Positions 24,686 through 32,699 of a stretch of DNA of 64,000 bases are shown one piece after another. How positions within the stretch are numbered: position 1 is the stretch's first letter; each line of letters starts with the position of its first letter. The position numbers and the translations under genes were made by a program. The notes below the pieces were generated by a model, which ran no database searches, was not told the origin of the DNA, and worked only from the letters and a program-made list of their open reading frames with translations. The DNA is from Bacteroidales bacterium (GTDB taxonomy: Bacteria > Bacteroidota > Bacteroidia > Bacteroidales > UBA3824), in assembly GCA_016293845.1 (NCBI GenBank), contig JAEDDH010000012.1:1-64000 (forward strand), written 5' to 3'.

Positions 24686-27481
24686 ATGAAAAAGTTCAAA
24701 CTCTCCATAAAGTCGAAGTTTAGGTTATTCCTGTTAATAACTCTATTACCCTTCATTATTGTATCTGTGATATTTGTGGTACTTTTGGGCAGGAACAAAG
24801 CCTACGAAGATTATGAGCAGAAAGTGCTCACACTCAAACTCGAATATCTCAAACTCAAAGAGTATGAGCAATCGTTTTTGCTTTATTACACTACCGACAA
24901 TACGTTTTTCAAAACAATGGAAAACGAATATTTGCGTAAATTCGAACTTGAGCAAAAGCAGATCAATAAAAATTTTGACGAACTACTCAACATGCCCACA
25001 ACAGCAGTTCTCGACCTCAACAACAACATTTACATGCTAAAAGAGAATGCTACAAGTTACGGCGATTTGTTAAATCTGGTAGCTTCTAAATTCTACAAGC
25101 GCGGTTCGTTTACTACAGGTATAATTGGCGAGATTGAGCGCAGTTACGCATCTGCCGTAGCTCAAAAATCGCTTCCCGCACAGATATTGTCGTCGTTGAA
25201 AGAGATGGAAGTGCAATATCTAAACCGCAAAGATCCAGCTTATTACAACGATTTTGTAACCATTTATACTCAAAATATGGGTAGCGCGGCAATTATTGAG
25301 CCCGAACCTATTCCGATTGTTCAACGCGATACCACACAATCCGATTCGCCAGCTGTTGCCCCACAACCACCAGTTCCATCACAACATAAAAACAAGGCAA
25401 AATCTACCGAAAAGCTTAAACCTGTCAACGATTTCAAACGATTCTTTACTTCTCTGGTAAAAATCGACAAAGAGATTGGTTTTAACCGCGAAGAGGGTCT
25501 TCTGTTTGACCTTTCGGTTGAAAAATCTAAACTTGACGACATTGATTCAATGCTTACCAAGATTTCGGAGCAAAAAGAGCATACTGCATCTACCACAAGA
25601 ATATTCCTTATAATAATTGCTATACTCATCATTTGTGCCTTGGCTTTGGCAATTGCAAAATTGTCAAGCAAAATCACTTCGGCAATTTCCAATATCAGCG
25701 GATATGTCAACGCACTCAGCAAAGGTATCATTCCCGACGAGGAAATCAAGTGCAACACCAACGACGAGTTGGCAGATATGGCTGTGGAACTTAATACTTT
25801 TGCCCATGGCTTGAAAGAGACCACTCAGTTTGCGAGCAGCATTGGTAGCGGCAACTTGGATACCGAATTTAAACCTTTGAGCGAAAACGACTTGTTAGGA
25901 AACTCGCTTCTTGAGATGCGTGAAAACCTTTACAAATCACAACAGGAAGACCAAAAGCGTCAGCGCGAGGACAGCTTGCGTAAGTGGGCAAACGAAGGTT
26001 TAACACAGTTTTCTGAAATTCTTCGTCAAAGTACACGCAATATTACCGACTTGGCTAACAATGTGTTAAAAAATCTTATCCATTTCTTGGATGCCAACCA
26101 AGGCGGTCTTTTCCTCTACAACGACAACGATAAAAACGACGTTTATCTCGAACTCGTATCCTCATACGCCTACAACCAAGAGCGCAAGAAGAAAAAGAAA
26201 ATATATCTTGGAGAGGGTTTGGTTGGTACATGTGCCATTGAAAAATCGTATGTTTACCTTACCGACCTGCCAAACGACTATCTTTCAATAACATCAGGTC
26301 TTGGTGGAGCAAATCCCAACTGTTTGTTGATTATGCCGCTCAAGGTGGAGGAACAGATTTTTGGTGTAATGGAGATTGCATCGTTTAAGAAGATGGAGAA
26401 ACACGAAATCGACTTTGTGGAGAAGGTTTCGGAATCAATTGCCTCCACACTTTCAATCGCAAAAATCAACCAACGTACCGCCGAACTTCTTGCTCAATCA
26501 CAGCAACAAGCTGAGGAAATGGCTTCGCAGGAGGAGGAGATGCGTCAAAACCTCGAAGAACTTCAAGCCACTCAGGAAGAGTCAGCACGCAAGGAGGCAG
26601 AGATGCAGAGTATTCTCAACGCTGTTAACAGTTCGTCGCTCGTTATTGAGTACGACCTCACCGGCAACATCACAAGTGTGAACGAGGCATTCTGCAAAAC
26701 AATGAATCTTCAGCGCGAACAAACCATTGGACGTACATTAGACGAATTTCGCGATACTTCTGCAGAAAATTCGCTTCAAGATGCCGATTTCTGGAATCGT
26801 GTACGCGATGGCGAGGTTGTTAAACGTACCGACAAGTATGTTACAGGTGGCGAGGAGCATTGGTTGCACCAAGTGTTTACCCCGATTATTGACAGCGACG
26901 GATTCCCATACAAAATCCTCAATATGGCAACCGACATTACTGCAAGCAAAAAGCAGGAGCTTGAATTGAAACTTCAAGCCGATAAAATGGCGGCACAAGA
27001 GAATGAAATGCGTAACAATTTAACTGAGCTCCAAAATGCGCAGCAAGCTATGGCGGCTCAGCAGGAAGAACTCAACAAGGCAAATCAAAAACTTCACGAT
27101 AACGAATCTAACTTGATTAGCGCAATAGAAAAATCGAAAGCGCAAGAAAAAGAGCTTCAAGAAAAAGTTGAAGAACTCAACAAGCTTCACAAAGAACTTG
27201 AACTGCAACAAGCTGAAATCCTTGAACAAAACCGCGAATTGCAAGAAAAAGAGAAATTGCAATCTAAGGCTCTTCAAAATGCCGACCGCAATCTTGAACG
27301 CACACGTATGAAAATCATGGCAGAGTTTGTTCACAATCTCGAACGCCATGTGGCAGTTATGGACGAAGCTGAGCGGGTATTGCGTAAAAACAAAGATAGC
27401 GTTCCTGCCGAGGTTATTACCACGGTTACCGATCTCAAAAATCAGTTTATGATACTGATAACTAAGTACAAATTTGAATAA
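24686..27481 (+). CDS. Membrane sensor with HAMP, GAF and PAS domains and long coiled coils, no kinase
   Basis: A 931-residue protein. A membrane helix near 12-36 and another near 305-326 frame an extracytoplasmic region of helices with a Pro-rich linker (about 205-235). A HAMP domain follows, then a GAF domain (about 460-600, VLKNLIHFLDANQGGLFLY ... LLIMPLKVEEQIFGVMEIASF), a coiled coil, a PAS domain (about 650-765, VIEYDLTGNITSVNEAFC) and a second coiled coil to the end. There are no H-box, ATP-binding, GGDEF, EAL or methyl-accepting motifs. It may act by protein contact or as a scaffold. ATG at 24686 is preferred to the TTG three codons earlier. Confidence 0.85.
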   Translation: MKKFKLSIKSKFRLFLLITLLPFIIVSVIFVVLLGRNKAYEDYEQKVLTLKLEYLKLKEYEQSFLLYYTTDNTFFKTMENEYLRKFELEQKQINKNFDELLNMPTTAVLDLNNNIYMLKENATSYGDLLNLVASKFYKRGSFTTGIIGEIERSYASAVAQKSLPAQILSSLKEMEVQYLNRKDPAYYNDFVTIYTQNMGSAAIIEPEPIPIVQRDTTQSDSPAVAPQPPVPSQHKNKAKSTEKLKPVNDFKRFFTSLVKIDKEIGFNREEGLLFDLSVEKSKLDDIDSMLTKISEQKEHTASTTRIFLIIIAILIICALALAIAKLSSKITSAISNISGYVNALSKGIIPDEEIKCNTNDELADMAVELNTFAHGLKETTQFASSIGSGNLDTEFKPLSENDLLGNSLLEMRENLYKSQQEDQKRQREDSLRKWANEGLTQFSEILRQSTRNITDLANNVLKNLIHFLDANQGGLFLYNDNDKNDVYLELVSSYAYNQERKKKKKIYLGEGLVGTCAIEKSYVYLTDLPNDYLSITSGLGGANPNCLLIMPLKVEEQIFGVMEIASFKKMEKHEIDFVEKVSESIASTLSIAKINQRTAELLAQSQQQAEEMASQEEEMRQNLEELQATQEESARKEAEMQSILNAVNSSSLVIEYDLTGNITSVNEAFCKTMNLQREQTIGRTLDEFRDTSAENSLQDADFWNRVRDGEVVKRTDKYVTGGEEHWLHQVFTPIIDSDGFPYKILNMATDITASKKQELELKLQADKMAAQENEMRNNLTELQNAQQAMAAQQEELNKANQKLHDNESNLISAIEKSKAQEKELQEKVEELNKLHKELELQQAEILEQNRELQEKEKLQSKALQNADRNLERTRMKIMAEFVHNLERHVAVMDEAERVLRKNKDSVPAEVITTVTDLKNQFMILITKYKFE

Positions 27482-27622
27482 TAATGGGTTATTTATTATA
27501 ATGTAATTGCTTTGTGCAATGGTGAATTGATGTAGAAATGAGTATTTTTTTGTTTTTAATTGTGTATTATTCATGTTATTTTTATTTGTTTAAATTTATT
27601 TGATTTTTTTTTATTGATTTTG

Positions 27623-27660
27623 GCCGTTTCCAATCCCCCCCAGAGAAACGGCTTTTATTT
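27623..27660 (+). terminator. Terminator after the GAF/PAS sensor gene
   Basis: GCCGTTTC and GAAACGGC form a perfect 8-bp stem around a C-rich loop, followed by TTTTATTTT. It lies 140 bp past the stop of the sensor gene. Confidence 0.85.
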
Positions 27661-27722
27661 TGAGAATTTGATGAATTATGGCATTATTTTAGTATAGTAT
27701 TTTGTATATTAAGTAAAAAAAA

Positions 27723-28652
27723 ATGATGAAAAAACACATACTATCGTTTGCAACTCTTTTGCTGATAACGTTTTCGGTATTAATGATTACATCGTGCCGA
27801 TCGAAAAATAGCACCAACAATCAATCAAAAATTGTATTTCCTATCGACGAATACGACTCAGAACCAATATCTCAATCTGGTTTTTCGGGTGCAAGGTTGT
27901 TGGCGTCGAATAAGGGTTTTAAAATGCCCGAATCTATTACGTTGGATACGCGCAATAACTATATCTATGTGTCGAATATCAATGGCGAACCTGATGTAAA
28001 AGATTCTTCTGGCTATATAACGCGAGTAATGCTTTCGGGTGAAATTATTGATACTCTGCCTATTGCCAATTTGAATGCCCCAAAGGGAATGACTGTTGCA
28101 GAGCAAACTCTTTTTATTGCTGATATCGACAGAATTGTAGTGTATGATATTGAAGCGCAAAAAGTTACAAAAATTTACCAACCCGAAGGTGCGGAATTTC
28201 TCAACGATGCGGCTTGTGATGCCGACAATAATGTGTATGTGTCGGACTCTAAGGCTGGATGCGTATTTAAAATTTCGCAACAAGGTGAATTACAGACACT
28301 TTTTGCCGATTCGCTTTGCGCAGGAGCTAACGGTATTTGTCGTGCCGATGCCAAAATTGCCATTGCAGCCGCCGACCGAATTATTACTATCGACCCTATA
28401 AATGCTCGTAGAAGGGTTTTTGCAAAACTGCATTTTACTCCAGATGGGCTTAAATATCACAATGATAGCACTTTTATAGCGTCAGATTTTTTGGGCAATA
28501 TTTTTGCAGTAACTCAAAAAGAATGTCGTTTGCTTGTGAACGCTCGTGAAGGGGTTAACACCGCCGATTTTGAGTATCTGCCGCTGCAAAACATTCTTAT
28601 CGTTCCTACGTTTTTTAACAATAGTATAGATATTTACGAAATTGGTTTATGA
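27723..28652 (+). CDS. Lipoprotein with SMP-30/NHL-like beta-propeller
   Basis: A 309-residue lipoprotein (lipobox in LMITSC, about residue 25) with repeated blade-like segments: MPESITLDTRNNYIYVSNING, LNAPKGMTVAEQTLFIADIDRI, FLNDAACDADNNVYVSDSKAG and FTPDGLKYHNDSTFIASDFLG. The pattern resembles SMP-30/gluconolactonase-like six-bladed propellers. Enzymatic activity is not assured, since metal-binding residues cannot be fixed by eye. Its stop overlaps the start of the DUF1573 gene by 4 bp (ATGA), so the two are translationally coupled. Confidence 0.8.
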   Translation: MMKKHILSFATLLLITFSVLMITSCRSKNSTNNQSKIVFPIDEYDSEPISQSGFSGARLLASNKGFKMPESITLDTRNNYIYVSNINGEPDVKDSSGYITRVMLSGEIIDTLPIANLNAPKGMTVAEQTLFIADIDRIVVYDIEAQKVTKIYQPEGAEFLNDAACDADNNVYVSDSKAGCVFKISQQGELQTLFADSLCAGANGICRADAKIAIAAADRIITIDPINARRRVFAKLHFTPDGLKYHNDSTFIASDFLGNIFAVTQKECRLLVNAREGVNTADFEYLPLQNILIVPTFFNNSIDIYEIGL

Positions 28653-29725
28653 AAAAACTACACCTTATATATATAGTAACATTTTTGTTGGCAATTTCTA
28701 TAACTGCCACGGCTCAGCCAGTGGTAGAATTTGCCGAAATGGAGCATAATTTTGGCAACATCGGCGAACTTGATGGTGTTGTTACTCACCGCTTTGTATA
28801 CAAAAATACGGGTGATAAGCCTTTGGTGGTATCTAAGGTTTATACCTCGTGTGGATGCACTTCGCCAGCGTGGAGCAAAGAGCCTGTGATGCCGGGTCAG
28901 GAGGGATATGTGGATGCTACTTTCGACCCACGCGACCGTCCGGGAACTTTTACCAAAAGCATTACAGTGATGCACAATGGCAAAAATATTCAAGATGTGC
29001 TGCATATTTCGGGAGTGGTGCAGCCGCGTCCTGAGCCTATTTCTGCTGAATATCCCTATACATTTTTTGATTTGCGGTTGAAGAAAACTACCGTGAATTT
29101 TGGTAGCGTTTCAAAGGGCGAAACCGTAAAACAGACAATCGAAATTTACAATCCTACCAAAGCCGACCTTGTGGTAGAGCCCGACAATGATAAAATACCT
29201 CTATATCTGTTGCTTACAGTGTCGCCAAAGGTTTTGAAACCCGGCGCAAAGGGTGAAATCAAAGTAGAATTTGTTACCAAAAAATGCGACGGTTGGGACT
29301 ATTTTGATTTTCAGGCTGGCATTTTGGTTAACACGTATTCTAACAAATTAAACTTCAAATCCATTATCACAGAGAAGTTTACAGCCGAACAAATCAAAAA
29401 TCCTCCATTGATTGAGTTCCCCAACGGTAAGGATGTTTCTTTTAAGAATGTGGAAAAGGAATCAACTGTATATCAGACGTTAACGTATTCTAACACTGGC
29501 ACATCGCCACTTGAAATACGTGCAGTGAGAAATTTTTCCGACTGCGTATCTTACAAAATCAACACGCCTGTGGTGCAACCCGGTGAAAACGGCACTATTA
29601 CAATTTTTTTCAACGCAGAAGGTAAAAAGAATTTGGTAACCAAATACTTAACCCTTGTTACCAATAGTGCACAGAGCGGACACGACAATGTGGTGTTGAA
29701 AATTTCGGCGCAGATTGCAGAGTGA
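28649..29725 (+). CDS. DUF1573 domain protein, secreted
   Basis: A 358-residue secreted protein (signal MKKLHLIYIVTFLLAISITATA). It opens with FAEMEHNFGNIGELDGVVTHRFVYKNTG, followed by VSKVYTSCGCTSPAW, the hallmark of DUF1573 Ig-like domains. Three Ig-like repeats are visible (about 25-130, 145-235 and 255-355), each with the pattern of a conserved phase such as F-x-V followed by a C-x-C or related turn. DUF1573 proteins are abundant in Bacteroidetes envelopes but have no settled function. It is coupled to the upstream propeller lipoprotein. Confidence 0.88.
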   Translation: MKKLHLIYIVTFLLAISITATAQPVVEFAEMEHNFGNIGELDGVVTHRFVYKNTGDKPLVVSKVYTSCGCTSPAWSKEPVMPGQEGYVDATFDPRDRPGTFTKSITVMHNGKNIQDVLHISGVVQPRPEPISAEYPYTFFDLRLKKTTVNFGSVSKGETVKQTIEIYNPTKADLVVEPDNDKIPLYLLLTVSPKVLKPGAKGEIKVEFVTKKCDGWDYFDFQAGILVNTYSNKLNFKSIITEKFTAEQIKNPPLIEFPNGKDVSFKNVEKESTVYQTLTYSNTGTSPLEIRAVRNFSDCVSYKINTPVVQPGENGTITIFFNAEGKKNLVTKYLTLVTNSAQSGHDNVVLKISAQIAE

Positions 29726-29753
29726 TTTTGATACATCGCAAGCCGTTTTTTAT

Positions 29754-29761
29754 TATATTTG
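29754..29761 (+). promoter_or_regulatory. -7 box TATATTTG of the DUF445 gene
   Basis: Perfect TAnnTTTG; a TTTG at 29727-29730 lies 23 bp upstream. The position supports the ATG at 29784 over the longer frame beginning in the previous gene. Confidence 0.6.
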
Positions 29762-29783
29762 CATTTATCAATGCCGTATTGTT

Positions 29784-30998
29784 ATGTTTTGGGATTTTAT
29801 ATATCAAAATTACGTCTACATACTGATGCCCGTTATCAGCGGACTTATCGGGTGGATTACCAATGTGTTAGCCGTAAAAATGACGTTTTATCCCATCGAC
29901 TATTTTGGCATCCGTCCTTTTGGTTGGCAGGGCATTATCCCTTCTAAAACCACGCAGATGGCAGAAAAATCTGTTGATCTTCTTACCCGCGACCTTTTTA
30001 AAACTTCGGACGTGTTTTCTCGTATTGACACTCAGAAAGTTACCGAAATTTGCAGCGACGATCTCAACATACTTTGCGGTAAGATTACATCCAAGGTGAT
30101 GCGATCGCGACTGCCTTTGGTTTGGAGTCTGTCGGGAGCAAAAATCAAGTCCACAGTATCGCAGGTGATTAAAACCGCTATGCCGTCGGCTGTGCAAAAC
30201 TCTATACAGAGCATCAAAGATAATGTTGACGAAATTATCGACCTTAAAAAAATCACCATCGACACATTGAAAGAAGATAAAACGCTGATTAACAAGATTT
30301 TTCTCGACCTTGGAGGCAAACAGTTCCGCTTTATCGAAACGTCAGGATTATTTCTCGGTGCGTTTTTCGGTATAGGGCAGATATTTACAATGACTTACAC
30401 CTCGCATTGGCTGATGTTTTTGCTTTATGGTATTTTTATTGGATATGTCACCAACTATCTGGCTATAAAGATGATATTTGAACCTGCCGAACCAGTATAT
30501 ATAGGTCCGTTTGTGCTTTGGGGATTGTTTCTCAAACGTCAGAAAGAGGAGTCGTTTCGTTATGCGCAAATTATTGCCGAACGTATTCTCACCATCGACA
30601 ATCTGTTCGACACCATTTTTCGCAAAGACAATCCACGGGTTAAGGAGATACTTGGTCGCGAGATTTCGTCTGCCGTAGACCGAGTTATGGAGCGTATGCC
30701 CGTCCCTGTGCGCATTCTTATGCCCGACGAAAAAATCCGCGAAATCAAAAGCGTGGCACTTTTTGAACTTATGTGCGAAATGCCTCTTTACATTCGTGCA
30801 GTGTTCCCTTATGCCGAAAAAGCCCTTGATATTCAGAATACTATCGGTAACAAAATGGCTTCCTTGCCGCCCAAAAAGTTTATCGGTTTCTTGCGTCCCG
30901 CCTTTGAGCAAGACGAATGGAAACTTATTGCCGTAGGTGCCGCTCTCGGTGGCGCGGCGGGCATTATTCAGTATTTTATTTCTATAATACTATGTTAA
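29784..30998 (+). CDS. DUF445 family membrane protein
   Basis: A 404-residue protein with an N-terminal membrane segment (VYILMPVISGLIGWITNVLAVKMTFYPIDY) whose GWxTNxLAxKM motif is diagnostic of DUF445. The motif recurs near 225 as YVTNYLAIKMIFEPAEP, showing an internal duplication typical of the family, and a last membrane helix closes the chain (AVGAALGGAAGIIQYFISII). DUF445 homologues include YjiN/YheB; the function is unclear. The end overlaps the start of the next gene by 7 bp, so they are probably co-transcribed. Confidence 0.88.
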   Translation: MFWDFIYQNYVYILMPVISGLIGWITNVLAVKMTFYPIDYFGIRPFGWQGIIPSKTTQMAEKSVDLLTRDLFKTSDVFSRIDTQKVTEICSDDLNILCGKITSKVMRSRLPLVWSLSGAKIKSTVSQVIKTAMPSAVQNSIQSIKDNVDEIIDLKKITIDTLKEDKTLINKIFLDLGGKQFRFIETSGLFLGAFFGIGQIFTMTYTSHWLMFLLYGIFIGYVTNYLAIKMIFEPAEPVYIGPFVLWGLFLKRQKEESFRYAQIIAERILTIDNLFDTIFRKDNPRVKEILGREISSAVDRVMERMPVPVRILMPDEKIREIKSVALFELMCEMPLYIRAVFPYAEKALDIQNTIGNKMASLPPKKFIGFLRPAFEQDEWKLIAVGAALGGAAGIIQYFISIILC

Positions 30999-32626
30999 AA
31001 CATATTTTTACTTTAATCTTTTTAGTTTCAGCTGTTTATGCGTATCCACAATTGCAAAAAGAACCGCGTATTGTTGTGGGCATAGTAATCGACCAAATGC
31101 GTTACGACTGCCTCTATCGCTATGGACGTCACATGGGCGAAAATGGTTTTAAACGCCTTATCAGCGGCGGAACTAACTGTACCAACGCTCATTACGAATA
31201 TCTTGTAACCGAATCGGCTTCCGGTTTTGCCACTATCTACACCGGCGCAAACCCTTGCAGCCACGGAATTATTGCCAACTCGTGGTATCAGCGTCTCGAC
31301 CGAAAAGTGCAAACCGCAGTAGGCGACAAAAACTACACTTCCATAGGTGGTTCGAGTAGCACAGGTGCGTCGTCACCACTTCAATTGCGCGGCACAACAC
31401 TCGGCGACGAGATGAAACTTGCCACTTTTAAGCGCAGCAAGGTGATTTCTGTTTCGCTAAACCATCGTAGCGCAATTCTTTCTGCGGGACGTCTTGCCGA
31501 CGGTGTCTATTGGTTAGACGACAGTACTGGTAATTTTATCACAAATTCTTATTACACAGGTGTTTTGCCACAATGGGTGATGGATTTTAACAACAGAAAA
31601 CTCCCTGACGAATATATCTACAAAGGTTGGTACACTATCAAAAGTATCAAGCAATATATCGAGAGTCTTCCCGACAACAGCGTTTACGAGATTGGCGTGG
31701 GCGGACAAACCACTTTCCCCTACAACCTCGACAAGTTGAAAAAGAGTATGGGTTATGCAGTAATGCGCTACACACCTCACGGCAACAGCCTTACCACAGA
31801 ATTTGCTTTGCAAGCCATCGAAAGCGAGAATCTTGGCGGCGATGAATTTCCTGATTTACTGTTGATTAATTACGCTGTGCCGGGGTATGTGAGCGATGCT
31901 TACGGAATACGCTCCATTGAGTTGGAGGATGTTTACTTGCGTCTCGACACCGAGATTGCCAAAGTGCTTGAAAAACTCGACAAATACATCGGTCACGACG
32001 ATTATGTGGTATTCTTAACTGCCGATCGTGGTTCGTCAGATTGTCCTACGTTTTTGAACGAAATAGGCATTCCGGGAAATCAAATCAACTGCAACAGCAA
32101 TGTAACTGTGTTAAATTCTTATCTCAGTGCACTTTATGGACAGGCAAAATGGATCGACCGTTATCATTGTCGCAATATTTACTTGAATCAAACCGTGATA
32201 GAAAGCAAAAAACTCAAACTGTCGGAAGTTCAGAATATGGCGGCACAATTGATGATGGAGTTTTCGGGTATCGACAACGCTATGCCCGCATCGTCGTTTC
32301 TTACAAGCAATTACACAAGCGGAATTTGGCAACAGGCTCAAAACTCGTTTTGCAGCGACAAGTCGGGCGACATTGTTCTCAACTTTGCTCCGGGATGGCA
32401 AGAGGTAACCGAAACATCGCAAGATTATTCGGTTTCGGCTCAAAATTCGCCCTACAACCACGATACGCACGTTCCTTTGGTGTTCTTTGGCAAAAACATC
32501 CGCCGCAAAACTGTCAATCGCCGCATCAGCATCACCGACATCACCCCAACCCTCGCCACGCTTCTAAGCATCTGTGCCCCAGATTATTGCTCAGGCAAAA
32601 CGATTAACGAGGTGATGGAATATTAG
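30992..32626 (+). CDS. Alkaline-phosphatase-superfamily protein with degenerate active site (PafA-like)
   Basis: A 544-residue secreted protein (signal MLKHIFTLIFLVSAVYA) of the PafA-like branch of the alkaline phosphatase superfamily: VIDQMRYDCLYRYG (Asp34), TIYTGANPCSHGIIANSWYQR (Asn96), IRSIELEDVYLRLD and DTHVPLVFFG (His493). Compared with PafA, several catalytic residues appear replaced: the Lys of the usual LKDR is Asn157 (LNHR); the Asp and His of the DYVGH zinc site are Gly298 and Asp302 (PGYVSDAYG); and the TADHG His is Arg346 (TADRG). The candidate nucleophile Thr73 and Asp345 remain. With zinc ligands lost from both sites it is probably not a working phosphatase. It overlaps the DUF445 gene by 7 bp and precedes the PorE-like gene. 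Confidence 0.85.
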   Translation: MLKHIFTLIFLVSAVYAYPQLQKEPRIVVGIVIDQMRYDCLYRYGRHMGENGFKRLISGGTNCTNAHYEYLVTESASGFATIYTGANPCSHGIIANSWYQRLDRKVQTAVGDKNYTSIGGSSSTGASSPLQLRGTTLGDEMKLATFKRSKVISVSLNHRSAILSAGRLADGVYWLDDSTGNFITNSYYTGVLPQWVMDFNNRKLPDEYIYKGWYTIKSIKQYIESLPDNSVYEIGVGGQTTFPYNLDKLKKSMGYAVMRYTPHGNSLTTEFALQAIESENLGGDEFPDLLLINYAVPGYVSDAYGIRSIELEDVYLRLDTEIAKVLEKLDKYIGHDDYVVFLTADRGSSDCPTFLNEIGIPGNQINCNSNVTVLNSYLSALYGQAKWIDRYHCRNIYLNQTVIESKKLKLSEVQNMAAQLMMEFSGIDNAMPASSFLTSNYTSGIWQQAQNSFCSDKSGDIVLNFAPGWQEVTETSQDYSVSAQNSPYNHDTHVPLVFFGKNIRRKTVNRRISITDITPTLATLLSICAPDYCSGKTINEVMEY

Positions 32627-32631
32627 TTTAT

Positions 32632-32662
32632 TTTGATTTTATTAGATAATATTTTATCTTTG
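32632..32662 (+). promoter_or_regulatory. Promoter of the PorE-like gene
   Basis: TTTG (32632-32635), a 19-bp spacer and TATCTTTG (32655-32662), a full consensus. The ATG at 32700 follows a leader of about 30 nt. Confidence 0.75.
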
Positions 32663-32699
32663 CGATTGTAATGAGAGTAGTATCACATAACCAAATCTT

